Positions 53,584 to 63,766 of a DNA stretch of 64,000 nucleotides are shown here, one piece after another. The notes under the pieces are model-generated. The model searched no databases and had not been told where the DNA came from. It worked only from the letters and a program-made list of their open reading frames with translations. The stretch is taken from positions 881,001 through 945,000 of the forward strand of contig NZ_LT607733.1 of NCBI RefSeq assembly GCF_900091445.1, given 5' to 3'. Origin of the DNA: Micromonospora echinofusca. GTDB lineage: Bacteria > Actinomycetota > Actinomycetes > Mycobacteriales > Micromonosporaceae. The position numbers were made by a program, and so were the translations under genes. Position 1 is the stretch's first letter. Every line of letters begins with the position of its first letter.

Positions 53584-53882
53584 TCGCCGAGCGGATGTTC
53601 CTCGGGTCGAGGCGGCCGTACGTGCTTCAGGTCTTTCGGGTCGGCCGCTCCGTGGGTGGCGAAGTTGCGGCGCGCGTCGAGCAGGCTCAGATCCCGGTTC
53701 GGCCCGCCGCGTACTCGGCCGGCGTCATGGTCGTCCTGACCGTCGTCCTCCCAGAAGCAGACATCGCAAATCTCGTAACCGCCTCGCTCGCTCAGCGTCA
53801 GGTAACCGCAGCACGGGCAGGCATACGGGCTGCCTTCCGGCCCTCGCTTCACGTTGACGAACGGCCCCGCGTCATCACCCAT
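53565..53882 (-). CDS. CPCC-family cysteine-rich protein
   Basis: 105 residues with YACPCCGYLTLSERGGYEICDVCFWEDDGQDD, the complete CPCC domain (CxCC plus CxxC, a probable zinc site). ATG at 53882. It lies on the opposite strand between spdB2 and rep and its 3' end overlaps spdB2, interrupting the plus-strand operon; most likely a late insertion of a stand-alone gene. Confidence 0.85.
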   Translation of the reverse strand: MGDDAGPFVNVKRGPEGSPYACPCCGYLTLSERGGYEICDVCFWEDDGQDDHDAGRVRGGPNRDLSLLDARRNFATHGAADPKDLKHVRPPRPEEHPLGDQGRTP

Positions 53883-53929
53883 CACGGCGCGCAGCTTTCC
53901 ATCCCCGCCACGGCAGCGGTATCCCACCA

Positions 53930-55702
53930 ATGACGCAACCAATGCTCACCACCGTTGATCAGCCCCGGCCGGGGTCGCGGGCCGATCGGATGCGCAAACC
54001 CTTGGCCAAGGACGCGCTCAAGCAACTCGCCGAACAGAACGGCGTCTGCGTCCGCCCCCTCGCCCTGCGCCGCACCGACACCGCCACCGGCCTGACCGAG
54101 GTCGTGGAGGTGCCCTGCGGGGCAACCCTGGCGGTCAAGTGCAAGCCCTGCGCGGAACGGGGCCAGCGGCTGCGCATCCAACAGATCCGCGAGGGCTGGC
54201 ACCTCGCCGACGAACCCGCCGTCCGCCCCGACAAGCCCGAGGAAGACGTGCTCGCCCTCGTCCGGGTCCGGGCACACCTGGAATTCGAACGGGAAGCCGT
54301 GCAGTACCAGCCGATGGCCCCCGACGAGCGGGTCGCGAACCTCGCCGAGATCGACGCCGCGATAGCCGAGCTGGACGAAGCCCTCGCCGAAACCAGCCTG
54401 CGCGGCCACCTCACCCCGAAGGAACGCGACGAGCGGCCCCGGCGCAAGCGGTCGACCCGGCGGCGGCAGGACTCCCCAGACCTGCCACGCCTGCCCGTCG
54501 ACCCGCGCACGGTCGGCCGCGCCTACTCCGGCAAGGCGGGCAAGACACACCGACCGTCGATGCTGGTCACGCTGACGCTCGGCTCGCACGGGCCGGTGCA
54601 CTCCCACCTGCGACGCGGCGCCTACGTCGCGCCGTGCGAGTGCGGCCAGCGGCACGGCTCGTATGACGACCTGCTCGGCACCCCCGTTGACCCGGCAAGC
54701 TATGACTACCGGCGGGCCGCCCTGGACTCGATCCACTTCGCGCGGGTCCTCGACCGGTGGTGGCAGAACGTCCGCCGCGCCGCCGGCTGGAACGTCCAAT
54801 ACGCCGGAGCCGTCGAGCTGCAACGGCGCCTCGCGCCGCACGCGCACTTCGCCATCCGCGGCACCCTGCCGCGTCGGCTGCTCAAGCAGATCGCGGCGGC
54901 CACCTACCACCAGGTGTGGTGGCCACCCTTCGACGAACTGGCCTACCCGGTCGACAAGCCGCCGGTCTGGAACGTTGACCGACAGGCGTACGTCGACCCC
55001 AAGACCCGGGAGCCGCTGCCCACCTGGGGTGAAGCCCTCGACGCCCTGGAGGAGCCCGACAGCCGACCCGCCTACGTCGCCCGGCTCGGGCGGATCGACG
55101 CACGCGGCATCGAGCAGGGCACCAAGGACGCCGAACGATCCATCCGCTACGTGACCAAGTACGTCACCAAGGATCTGACCGACCAGGCCAAGCCGCGCTC
55201 GGATGCGCAGAAGGCGCACTTCGACCGCCTGCACGCGGAACTGGCCGTGCTGCCGTGCTCGCCGACGTGCGCCAACTGGCTGCTGTACGGAGTCCAGCCG
55301 GACGGGGTCAAGGCCGGCTTGACGCCCGGCCGGTGCACGGGGAAGGTCCACCAGCGCTCCACGCTCGGCTTCACCGGCCGGCGGGTGCTCGTCTCGCGGC
55401 AGTGGTCCGGCAAGACCCTCGCTGACCACCGCGCCGACAACCGGTCCTGGGTCCGGGCGATCCTCGCTGGCGGCATGGCCGACACCCCCGAGCACGACCA
55501 GGCGGCCGACGACGCGGACGGCTCGAAGCGGTACCGGTTCGAACTCGCTCGCCCGGAAGACCCCGACGTGCCGCCTCTGGAACACCGGCTCCTGCGCGCG
55601 ATCTCCGCCCGCATCCGCTGGCGCGCTGACCTCGACACGGCCCGGATACGAACAGCCGCCGCCGTTTCGGCAACCGCACAACCCGCCGCGCTCGCGGTCT
55701 GA
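53930..55702 (+). CDS. repSA: Replication initiator, RepSA-like (HUH relaxase fold)
   Basis: 590 residues. HUH motif in RLAPHAHFAIRG (about residue 302), and motif with catalytic Tyr/Lys in SIRYVTKYVTKDL (about 405). N-terminal cysteine cluster CGATLAVKCKPC. Starts rolling-circle replication of the excised element. ATG at 53930 has no clear ribosome site; ATG at 53942 is possible. Then xis 21 bases downstream. Confidence 0.9.
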   Translation: MTQPMLTTVDQPRPGSRADRMRKPLAKDALKQLAEQNGVCVRPLALRRTDTATGLTEVVEVPCGATLAVKCKPCAERGQRLRIQQIREGWHLADEPAVRPDKPEEDVLALVRVRAHLEFEREAVQYQPMAPDERVANLAEIDAAIAELDEALAETSLRGHLTPKERDERPRRKRSTRRRQDSPDLPRLPVDPRTVGRAYSGKAGKTHRPSMLVTLTLGSHGPVHSHLRRGAYVAPCECGQRHGSYDDLLGTPVDPASYDYRRAALDSIHFARVLDRWWQNVRRAAGWNVQYAGAVELQRRLAPHAHFAIRGTLPRRLLKQIAAATYHQVWWPPFDELAYPVDKPPVWNVDRQAYVDPKTREPLPTWGEALDALEEPDSRPAYVARLGRIDARGIEQGTKDAERSIRYVTKYVTKDLTDQAKPRSDAQKAHFDRLHAELAVLPCSPTCANWLLYGVQPDGVKAGLTPGRCTGKVHQRSTLGFTGRRVLVSRQWSGKTLADHRADNRSWVRAILAGGMADTPEHDQAADDADGSKRYRFELARPEDPDVPPLEHRLLRAISARIRWRADLDTARIRTAAAVSATAQPAALAV

Positions 55703-55723
55703 ACTGCTGGGAGGAGCAACCGC

Positions 55724-55942
55724 ATGGATGACGAGCTGTTGACCCCTGACGAGGTCGCCGCTCGCCTGAAGGCAACGCCGCGATTCGTCCGCCGGCTGGT
55801 CGCCGAACGACGGATCGCCTTCGTCAAGGTCGGCCGCCTGGTCCGCTTCGAGGCGTCGGCCGTCGCCGCCTACATCGACAGCAACCGGGTTGTACCGATG
55901 ACCCGGGCGCACCTGCGCAACTACCTGGGGGAGGTGGCCTGA
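55724..55942 (+). CDS. xis: Excisionase (HTH, MerR-like winged helix)
   Basis: 72 residues. LLTPDEVAARLKATPRFVRRLVAERRIAFVKVGRLVRFEASAVAAYI is the excisionase-type DNA-binding domain. GGGAGGAG precedes the ATG. Its stop overlaps the integrase ATG (TGATG). Confidence 0.92.
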   Translation: MDDELLTPDEVAARLKATPRFVRRLVAERRIAFVKVGRLVRFEASAVAAYIDSNRVVPMTRAHLRNYLGEVA

Positions 55943-57264
55943 TGGCGGCCAGCAAGGGCCGGCGGCGTTTCGGCAACGTGCGTCGCCTCCCCTCGGGCCG
56001 TTACCAGGCGCGGTACCTCGGCCCGGACGGGTTGGAGCGGAAGGCGCCGCACACCTTCGAAACCGAGCGCCAGGCGGCCAAGTGGTTGACCGTGGTGGAG
56101 TCCGAGATCATCAAGGGGGAGTGGACGGCCCCGGAGGCGGGGGAGGTCAAGCTCGACGCGTACGGCCGGAAGTGGATCGCCGAACGCAAGCTCCAGCCGC
56201 GCACGCGGGAGAACTACGAAGACCTGTTCCGGCTGCACATCCGCCCGCACCTCGGCGCGCTCGCCCTGGGCGCGATCAAGCCGCAGACCATCCGCACCTG
56301 GCGCCGGACGCTGCTCGACGGTGGCACCACGGAGCCGCAGGCGGTCAAGGCGTACTCACTCCTCCGGGCGATCCTCAACACCGCCGTGAAGGAAGACGAG
56401 CTGATCCGGCAGAACCCCTGCCGCATCCCGGGCTATGACCGCTATCACACGCCTGAGCGGCCGGTGGCGACCGTCGCCCAGGTGCTCGCGCTCGCCGGGC
56501 GGATGCCACCCCGGTTCTCCGCGCTGGTGATCGTCGCCGCGTTCTCCGGGCTTCGCTGGGGCGAGCTGGCGGCGCTACGCCGCTCGGACGTCGACCTCGC
56601 GGCCGGCACGGTCCGCGTCCCGCGCAAGCTGGCGGCGTTGCGCAACGGGATGGAGTTCGGGCCGCCCAAGTCGGAGGCGGGCAACCGGACGGTGACCCTG
56701 CCGGCGGCGGCCCGGACCGCGCTGGCCGATCACCTGACCGAGTACGTGGGGGAGGGGTCGGAGGCGCTGGTCTTCACGGGAGACAAGGGTGCGGTGCTGC
56801 GTTCCGGCAACTTCCGGCGGGCGGTCGGCTGGGCGGTGGCGCTGCGGGCGGCTGGCATGCCAGAGGGCTTCCACTTCCACGACCTGCGGCACACGGGCAA
56901 CAACCTGGCGGCGGCGACCGGGGCCAGTACCCGGGACCTGATGCACCGGATGGGCCACGCGAGCATGCGGGCGGCCCTGGTCTACCAGCACGCCAACAGC
57001 CAGCGGGATCGGGAGATCGCCGACGCTATGGACCGCCGGATCGTCAAGCAGGCGAAGCGAGCGGCGGCGCCGGTCAAGGCGAGCAAGACGAAGGACAAGG
57101 CGCCCAAGGGCAAGGCTGCCAAGCAGAACGCGGCCAAGGGGAAGCCAGCGGCGCGCAAGGCGGCCAAAGGCACGAAGACCAAGCGGCCGGCACGGGAACC
57201 CGTCTCGGACGGCACGGCCGGCGCTACTGGCACGCCAATGGCACGCAAGATCAAAGAGGGCTGA
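55942..57264 (+). CDS. int: Tyrosine recombinase (integrase)
   Basis: 440 residues. SAM-like N-terminal domain, then the catalytic domain with Arg in SGLRWGELAAL, HFHDLRHTG (His-x-x-Arg), GHASMRAALVYQHA (His/Tyr nucleophile). The last 70 residues are a Lys/Ala-rich basic tail (KDKAPKGKAAKQNAAKGKPAARK). Sits directly beside attR, as in other AICEs. Confidence 0.96.
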   Translation: MAASKGRRRFGNVRRLPSGRYQARYLGPDGLERKAPHTFETERQAAKWLTVVESEIIKGEWTAPEAGEVKLDAYGRKWIAERKLQPRTRENYEDLFRLHIRPHLGALALGAIKPQTIRTWRRTLLDGGTTEPQAVKAYSLLRAILNTAVKEDELIRQNPCRIPGYDRYHTPERPVATVAQVLALAGRMPPRFSALVIVAAFSGLRWGELAALRRSDVDLAAGTVRVPRKLAALRNGMEFGPPKSEAGNRTVTLPAAARTALADHLTEYVGEGSEALVFTGDKGAVLRSGNFRRAVGWAVALRAAGMPEGFHFHDLRHTGNNLAAATGASTRDLMHRMGHASMRAALVYQHANSQRDREIADAMDRRIVKQAKRAAAPVKASKTKDKAPKGKAAKQNAAKGKPAARKAAKGTKTKRPAREPVSDGTAGATGTPMARKIKEG

Positions 57265-57272
57265 AACGAGAA

Positions 57273-57310
57273 CGGCCCAGGCTCGGCGACAACGCCGTTG
57301 ACCTGGGCCG
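57273..57310. terminator. Terminator shared by int and tRNA-Gly
   Basis: 9-bp outer stem cggcccagg/cctgggccg with an inner cggcg/cgccg stem. The same structure is duplicated at 39440-39477 and 33159-33196. Confidence 0.8.
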
Positions 57311-57317
57311 GAGTTCG

Positions 57318-57362
57318 TGGAGCGGGCGACGGGAATCGAACCCGCACCGTCAGTTTGGAAGA
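57318..57362. repeat. attR core (3' half of tRNA-Gly)
   Basis: 45 bases identical to attL. It restores the complete tRNA gene after integration. Confidence 0.93.
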
Positions 57363-57391
57363 CTGAAGCTCTGCCATTGAGCTACGCCCGC
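57318..57391 (-). tRNA. tRNA-Gly (anticodon TCC)
   Basis: GCGGGCG/CGCCCGC acceptor stem, TCAGT-CTTCCAA-ACTGA anticodon arm (anticodon TCC), GGTTCGATTCC T-arm, encoded CCA (57318-57320). Integration site of both islands. Confidence 0.95.
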
Positions 57392-57579
57392 GTACGCCCC
57401 GGTTGTTGCGGGCGCGCCGACAGCGTACCCAATGACCCGCGCCCCCCGCTCAGCCGTGTCCCGGCGGGTCCCCGCGACCCGTCCGCAGCGCTCGGATGCC
57501 CGGTTGGTCCCTCTTCGGCGCGTTGAGGGACGCCCCGGGACTTCCGGCGGGCCGCGACGGCATAGACTGCTCGTCGCCA

Positions 57580-57653
57580 CGGGGTGTGGCGCAGCTTGGT
57601 AGCGCACTCGCTTTGGGAGCGAGGGGCCGTGGGTTCAAATCCCGCCACCCCGA
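57580..57653 (+). tRNA. tRNA-Pro (anticodon TGG)
   Basis: CGGGGTG/CACCCCG acceptor stem, CTCGC-TTTGGGA-GCGAG anticodon arm, GGGTTCAAATCCC T-arm. CCA is not encoded. Confidence 0.95.
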
Positions 57654-57789
57654 CTGTCGTCCGCGGCCGGCCGCCGGGGTCACCCTTCGCGCGGTGCCCG
57701 GCCGCTGCCGGTGCGTCCGGTCGGCTCGCCTACACTCGATGGGCTTATCACGCCCAGACTAAAACCGAGATCCGTCAAGGAGTACGCCT

Positions 57790-59142
57790 GTGAAGAGCAC
57801 CGTCGAGACTCTGAGCCCGACGCGCGTGCGGCTCGCCATCGAGGTGCCGTTCGTCGAGCTCGAGCCGAGCCTCAGGAAGGCGTACCGGGAGATCGGGCAG
57901 CAGGTCCAGGTGCCCGGCTTCCGTAAGGGCAAGGTTCCGGCGGCCGTGATCGACCAGCGGGTCGGCCGGGGCACCGTCCTCAACGAGGCCGTGCAGGAGG
58001 CCATCCCGCAGAACATCCTGGCCGCCGTCCGCGAGCACGACCTGAAGACGCTCGGCCGCCCCGAGGTCGAGATCACCGAGTTCAACGACGGTGACTCGCT
58101 GAACTTCACCGCCGAGGTCGACGTCCGCCCGGAGATCACCCTGCCGGACCCGGCCACCATCGAGGTGACCGTCGACGAGCTCCAGATCGACGACAGCGAG
58201 ATCGACGAGCAGGTGAAGAGCCTGCGCGAGCGGTTCGCCACCCTGAAGACCGTCGAGCGGGCCGCCCAGGAGGGCGACTACGTCCAGATCGACCTGAACG
58301 CGACCGTCGACGGCGAGGACGTGCCGGGCGGCTCCGCCAGCAACATCTCCCACGAGGTCGGCAGCAAGCAGCTCCTCCCGGGCCTGGACGAGGCCGTCGT
58401 CGGCCTGTCCGCCGGCGAGAGCACCAGCTTCACCACCCAGCTCGTCGGCGGCGACTTCGCCGGCCGCGACGCCGAGGTGGCGGTGACCGTCCGCACGGTC
58501 AAGGAGAAGGAGCTGCCGGAGCTCAACGACGAGTTCGCCCAGATGGCGAGCGAGTTCGACACCATCGAGGAGCTGCGCGGCGACCTGCGTGAGCGGGTCA
58601 CCCGGGGCAAGCGGGTCGAGCAGATCTACGCCGCCCGCGACAAGGCGCTGGAGCAGATGGTGGCCGCCGCCGAGGTGCCCGCGCCGGAGGGCATCGTCCG
58701 CGAGGAGGTCGAGAGCCGCAAGCAGGCCATGGTCGACCAGCTCGAGCGGATCGGCGCCTCGCTGGAGGAATACCTCGCGGCCGAGGAGAAGACCGAGGAG
58801 CAGATCGACGCCGAGCTGACCGAGGCGGCGACCGAGGGCGTCAAGGTCCAGCTGCTGCTGGACACCCTCGCCGACGCCGAGGACGTGCAGGTCTCCGACG
58901 ACGAGTTCGGCCACGAGATCGTGCACCGGGCCCAGCGCGCCGGGATGGCTCCGCAGCAGTACTACGACCAGCTGGTCCGCTCGGGCGCGGCCGGTGCCGT
59001 CTTCGGTGACGTGCGGCGGGGCAAGGCCCTGGCGTCGGTCATGGAGCGCATCAAGATCAAGGACTCGGCGGGCAACGAGGTCACCCTCGACGCGCTGCGC
59101 GCCGAGAGCGAGGCCGAGCACCAGCACGACCACGAGCACTGA
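57790..59142 (+). CDS. tig: Trigger factor
   Basis: Ribosome-bound chaperone and prolyl isomerase. 450 residues: ribosome-binding domain with GFRKGKVP (about 38-45), FKBP-type domain (about 155-240), C-terminal helical domain and an acidic His-rich end (SEAEHQHDHEH). GTG at 57790 with AAGGAG 7 bases upstream; a TACACT -10 element lies at 57731-57736. Followed by a hairpin with a T-run. Confidence 0.97.
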   Translation: MKSTVETLSPTRVRLAIEVPFVELEPSLRKAYREIGQQVQVPGFRKGKVPAAVIDQRVGRGTVLNEAVQEAIPQNILAAVREHDLKTLGRPEVEITEFNDGDSLNFTAEVDVRPEITLPDPATIEVTVDELQIDDSEIDEQVKSLRERFATLKTVERAAQEGDYVQIDLNATVDGEDVPGGSASNISHEVGSKQLLPGLDEAVVGLSAGESTSFTTQLVGGDFAGRDAEVAVTVRTVKEKELPELNDEFAQMASEFDTIEELRGDLRERVTRGKRVEQIYAARDKALEQMVAAAEVPAPEGIVREEVESRKQAMVDQLERIGASLEEYLAAEEKTEEQIDAELTEAATEGVKVQLLLDTLADAEDVQVSDDEFGHEIVHRAQRAGMAPQQYYDQLVRSGAAGAVFGDVRRGKALASVMERIKIKDSAGNEVTLDALRAESEAEHQHDHEH

Positions 59143-59153
59143 TCGTCGGGGAA

Positions 59154-59197
59154 GGCCGCCGTCCGCCGCCAGCGGTGGACGGCGGCCGATTCCCTTT
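59154..59197 (+). terminator. Intrinsic terminator of tig
   Basis: 16-base arms (59154-59169 with 59172-59187, one G-T pair) followed by attcccttttc. Confidence 0.85.
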
Positions 59198-59220
59198 TCG
59201 GGTACGCCTCGGCGGTGCTG

Positions 59221-59234
59221 CGCTGATAGCGAAC
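59221..59234 (+). promoter_or_regulatory. ClgR operator upstream of clpP1
   Basis: CGCTGATAGCGAAC fits the actinobacterial ClgR core CGC-Y-N-A-N-R-GCG followed by AAC. ClgR activates clpP operons in Corynebacterium, Streptomyces and Mycobacterium. Confidence 0.75.
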
Positions 59235-59311
59235 ACTGCCCGGACCGGCGCTCTGCCATCCGGCTGAGCGGTTAGTGTCGGGTAGGACGGTACGGAGAGC
59301 GAAGGGCTGCC

Positions 59312-59953
59312 ATGACCGACATGCACATCCAAGCGAAGCCGCTCCGGGCGATCGATGCCCGCGGTGGCGACACCATTGGCAACCTCGACGACTCGGTCTA
59401 CAACCGGTTGCTCAAGGAGCGCATCATCTTCCTGGGCAGCGAGGTGACCGACCAGGTCGCCAACCGCATCTGCGCGCAGCTCCTGCTGCTCGCCGCGGAG
59501 GACCCGGACCGCGACATCAACCTGTGGATCAACTCGCCGGGCGGTTCCGTCTACTCCGGCATGGCGATCTACGACACCATGCAGTTCATCGACAACGACG
59601 TCTCGACCGTGGCGATGGGCATGGCGGCGTCGATGGGTCAGCTGCTGCTCTGCGCCGGCACCAAGGGCAAGCGCTACGCCCTGCCGCACGCGCGGATCAT
59701 GATGCACCAGCCCTCCGGCGGTCTGGGCGGCACCGCGTCCGACATCGCCATCCAGGCCGAGCAGATGCTCTACACCAAGCGGATGTTCCAGGAGCGGGTC
59801 GCGCACCACACCGGTCAGGACCAGGCGCAGATCGAGGCGGATTCCGACCGCGACCGCTGGTTCACCGCCCAGGAGGCCCTGGACTACGGCTTCATCGACA
59901 AGGTGATCATCGGGGCCGCCCAGGTTCCGGATGGCGCCGGGACCCTGAGCTGA
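59312..59953 (+). CDS. clpP1: ATP-dependent Clp protease proteolytic subunit 1
   Basis: 213 residues. Catalytic Ser in MAASMGQ, His in [10 protein letters not shown], Asp in the C-terminal third (SDRDRWF). Forms a mixed ring with ClpP2 and works with ClpX and ClpC1. 10 bases before clpP2. Confidence 0.97.
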   Translation: MTDMHIQAKPLRAIDARGGDTIGNLDDSVYNRLLKERIIFLGSEVTDQVANRICAQLLLLAAEDPDRDINLWINSPGGSVYSGMAIYDTMQFIDNDVSTVAMGMAASMGQLLLCAGTKGKRYALPHARIMMHQPSGGLGGTASDIAIQAEQMLYTKRMFQERVAHHTGQDQAQIEADSDRDRWFTAQEALDYGFIDKVIIGAAQVPDGAGTLS

Positions 59954-59963
59954 GGAGCTGACG

Positions 59964-60626
59964 ATGACCGACCTGAGCCTGCCGCCCCAGTTCGCGGCCG
60001 TGCACAACCGCTACGTCCTGCCGTCGTTCGTCGAGCGCACGTCGTACGGGGTGAAGGAGTCCAACCCCTACAACAAGCTCTTCGAGGACCGGATCATCTT
60101 CCTCGGCGTCCAGGTCGACGACGCGTCGGCCAACGACGTCATGGCGCAGCTGCTGACGCTCGAGGGCACCGACCCGGACCGCGACATCATCATGTACATC
60201 AACTCGCCCGGTGGCTCGTTCACCGCCATGACGGCGATCTACGACACCATGCAGTACGTCCGGCCGGACATCCAGACGGTCTGTCTCGGCCAGGCCGCCA
60301 GCGCGGCCGCCGTGCTGCTGGCCGCCGGCACCCCTGGCAAGCGGATGGCGCTGCCGAACTCGCGGATCATCATCCACCAGCCGGCCACCGAGGGCGGCTA
60401 CGGGCAGGGCTCGGACATCGAGATCCAGGCCCGGGAGATCCTGCGGATGCGGACGCAGCTCGAGGAGATGCTCTCCCGGCACTGCAACCAGCCGCTCGAC
60501 AAGGTTCGCAAGGACATCGACCGTGACAAGATCATGACGGCCGAGGAGTCCAAGGAGTACGGGCTGGTGGACACCATCCTCACCAGCCGCAAGAAGGGCC
60601 TGCTGGCGGCCAACGCCGCCAGCTGA
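59964..60626 (+). CDS. clpP2: ATP-dependent Clp protease proteolytic subunit 2
   Basis: 220 residues. Catalytic Ser in GQAASAAAVL, His in RIIIHQPATEGG, Asp in DIDRDKIM. N-terminal extension (LPPQFAAVHNRYVLPSF) typical for actinobacterial ClpP2. In operon with clpP1; a hairpin follows. Confidence 0.97.
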   Translation: MTDLSLPPQFAAVHNRYVLPSFVERTSYGVKESNPYNKLFEDRIIFLGVQVDDASANDVMAQLLTLEGTDPDRDIIMYINSPGGSFTAMTAIYDTMQYVRPDIQTVCLGQAASAAAVLLAAGTPGKRMALPNSRIIIHQPATEGGYGQGSDIEIQAREILRMRTQLEEMLSRHCNQPLDKVRKDIDRDKIMTAEESKEYGLVDTILTSRKKGLLAANAAS

Positions 60627-60640
60627 TGAGCTCGGGTCGA

Positions 60641-60690
60641 GGTCGGCCGGGAGTCCGCTCCCGGCCGACCGTCTGACACACCCGTTTTGG
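60641..60690 (+). terminator. Terminator after clpP2
   Basis: 13-bp perfect stem (60641-60653 with 60658-60670), tccg loop, then a region ending in cccgtttt. Confidence 0.75.
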
Positions 60691-60845
60691 GGGTCGGAGA
60701 AACCTCCGCCAGCGGGTAACGTCGGGTCTGTGCGGCTCCACCGGTCCGCCGGCGGGGTGAACGAGCGGGGTGAAACGAGGCGGGCGCTTCCACGTCCGCA
60801 GGCGAGGGCCGGGGTCTCCGGCCGACGAGTGCAGGGAGAACGTAG

Positions 60846-62141
<1,296 letters not shown>

Positions 62142-62150
62142 TCCATCGTC

Positions 62151-62181
62151 GCCGCGCCCGTCCGTCCAGGTCGGGCGCGGC
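62151..62181 (+). terminator. Terminator after clpX
   Basis: 10-bp perfect stem gccgcgcccg/cgggcgcggc, 11-base loop. Confidence 0.65.
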
Positions 62182-62288
62182 GTCGCGTCCGCCCCCCGGC
62201 TGGCCGGCGGCGGAGCCGATCGTCCCGGGAGCCCCATCGGCACCGTTGGCGCTGTCGCCGCGCGCGCTCCGGCCGTACGCTGATACTC

Positions 62289-63086
62289 ATGCGCGTCGCC
62301 GTCTGCCAGCTCAACTCCCGGGAAGACCGTAAGGCGAACCTCGCGGCCGCGGAGGCCCTGGTGGAACGCGCGGCGGCAGCCGGCGCGGACCTGGCACTCC
62401 TGCCGGAGTTCGTCGACTACCTCGGTCCCGACGCGCACATGCCGGCGCCGGAGCCGGTCGACGGCGAGATGGGTCAGTTCTTCGCCGGCGTCGCCCGCCG
62501 GCTGGGCATCTGGTTGATCGCCGGGTCGATCCACGAGCGCGGGCCGGACCCCGCCCGCACCTGGAACACCTCCCTGGTCTTCGACCGCTCCGGCACGCTC
62601 GCCGCCAGCTACCGCAAGATCCACCTGTACGACGTGGAGATCCCCGGCCGGGTCTCCTACCTCGAGTCGGCCACCGTGGCCCCGGGCGACCAGCCGGTGG
62701 TCGTCGACGTCGAGGGCCTTCGCGTCGGCCTGTCGATCTGCTACGACCTCCGGTTCCCCGAGTTGTACCGGCAGCTCGTCGTCGACGGCGGCGCCCTACT
62801 GCTCGTGGTGCCGGCTGCCTTCATGGCCCACACGGGGCGGGACCACTGGGAGGTGCTGTTGCGCGCGCGGGCGATCGAGAACCAGTGCTTCGTGGCCGCG
62901 GCGGGCCAGACCGGCGACCACGAGCCGAGCCGGACCTGTTACGGGCGCAGCATGGTGGTCGACCCGTGGGGCACGGTGCTCACCCAGGTGCCCGACGGAC
63001 CGGGCCTGGCCGTGGCCGACCTCGACCTCGACCGGCTGCGGACCATCCGCGCCGAGCTGCCCAGCCTGGCGAACCGTCGCCTCTGA
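62289..63086 (+). CDS. Carbon-nitrogen hydrolase (nitrilase superfamily, Nit-type)
   Basis: 265 residues. Glu40 (LLPEFVDYLG), Lys110 (YRKIHLYD) and Cys151 (SICYDLRFPEL) form the triad. The sequence is closest to Nit1/deaminated-glutathione amidase and omega-amidase types. Convergent to a small membrane protein gene, with 3 bases between stops. Confidence 0.92.
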   Translation: MRVAVCQLNSREDRKANLAAAEALVERAAAAGADLALLPEFVDYLGPDAHMPAPEPVDGEMGQFFAGVARRLGIWLIAGSIHERGPDPARTWNTSLVFDRSGTLAASYRKIHLYDVEIPGRVSYLESATVAPGDQPVVVDVEGLRVGLSICYDLRFPELYRQLVVDGGALLLVVPAAFMAHTGRDHWEVLLRARAIENQCFVAAAGQTGDHEPSRTCYGRSMVVDPWGTVLTQVPDGPGLAVADLDLDRLRTIRAELPSLANRRL

Positions 63087-63089
63087 CGC

Positions 63090-63317
63090 TCACCCCTGCA
63101 GCAGTACGCCCACCACGGCGAAGCCCGCGATCGCGGCGGCCGTCACCAGTAGTGCCGTCGTCATTCGCGACCGCCCCCGCCGGGCCAGCCGGGCCACCGA
63201 GATCAGGACGACGAAGACCACGAAGGCGCCGATGACCAACTGCCAGAACGGCAGCAGTAGTCCCGTCAGCGCGTCCTCGGCGAGCACGGTCACCCGGGTA
63301 TGCGGGAGGTCAGCCAT
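63090..63317 (-). CDS. Small membrane protein, two helices
   Basis: 75 residues; hydrophobic segments ALTGLLLPFWQLVIGAFVVFVVLISVA and TTALLVTAAAIAGFAVVGVLL separated by a basic loop (RLARRGRSR). ATG at 63317. Function unknown. Confidence 0.7.
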   Translation of the reverse strand: MADLPHTRVTVLAEDALTGLLLPFWQLVIGAFVVFVVLISVARLARRGRSRMTTALLVTAAAIAGFAVVGVLLQG

Positions 63318-63422
63318 GACAGACACTCTGGCACGCCCGGGCCGCCTCCGGACCCCCGCGCCGTCATCGCGATCGGGCGACCGCCGGCGGGTCCCTCGCC
63401 GATGACAGCGACGAGCGCCGAT

Positions 63423-63451
63423 TTGCCTTCTGCGGCGGGGCCGCGTAACTT
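63423..63451 (+). promoter_or_regulatory. rRNA promoter P1
   Basis: TTGCCT, 17 bases, TAACTT. Confidence 0.55.
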
Positions 63452-63564
63452 TCTCTCTGCACGCGGAAGGCCGGACAAACCGGCCGACAACGGCACCAGG
63501 CTCGTGGCGGAGACGCTGAGCGAGGCTGGGGATCCGGGCGATGCGAGGACGCTCCGAGACGGAG

Positions 63565-63593
63565 TTGCGATCGCGAAACCGACCGGGTAGAGT
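63565..63593 (+). promoter_or_regulatory. rRNA promoter P2
   Basis: TTGCGA, 17 bases, TAGAGT. Confidence 0.7.
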
Positions 63594-63737
63594 GCTGAAG
63601 CCGGCAGGAGCCGGGCGGATGGCCACCAAGTGGCGATCGGCCGGTCTGCGGCTTCCCACGACAGCAACGACCGCCGTAATCCGGCGTGCGTCATCGTGGA
63701 ATCGGAGCGCACCTCCTTGATCACCTCGGACACGAGG

Positions 63738-63766
63738 TTGACGCGGAGAGGCGGGCCGAGTAAGGT
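63738..63766 (+). promoter_or_regulatory. rRNA promoter P3
   Basis: TTGACG, 17 bases, TAAGGT; closest to the consensus and to the 16S gene. Confidence 0.8.

Larger units (their letters stand above)
39485..57362. mobile_element. Actinomycete integrative and conjugative element (AICE, pSAM2-like)
   Basis: About 17.9 kb between 45-bp direct repeats. It encodes site-specific recombination (Int, Xis), HUH replication initiator, FtsK/TraB double-strand DNA translocase, SpdB2, Pra-like activator, KorSA-like GntR repressor, a Nudix hydrolase and an XRE regulator, in the order typical of AICEs. The left third holds cargo and an IS256-family insertion. All core genes look intact, so it may still excise and transfer. 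Confidence 0.93.
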
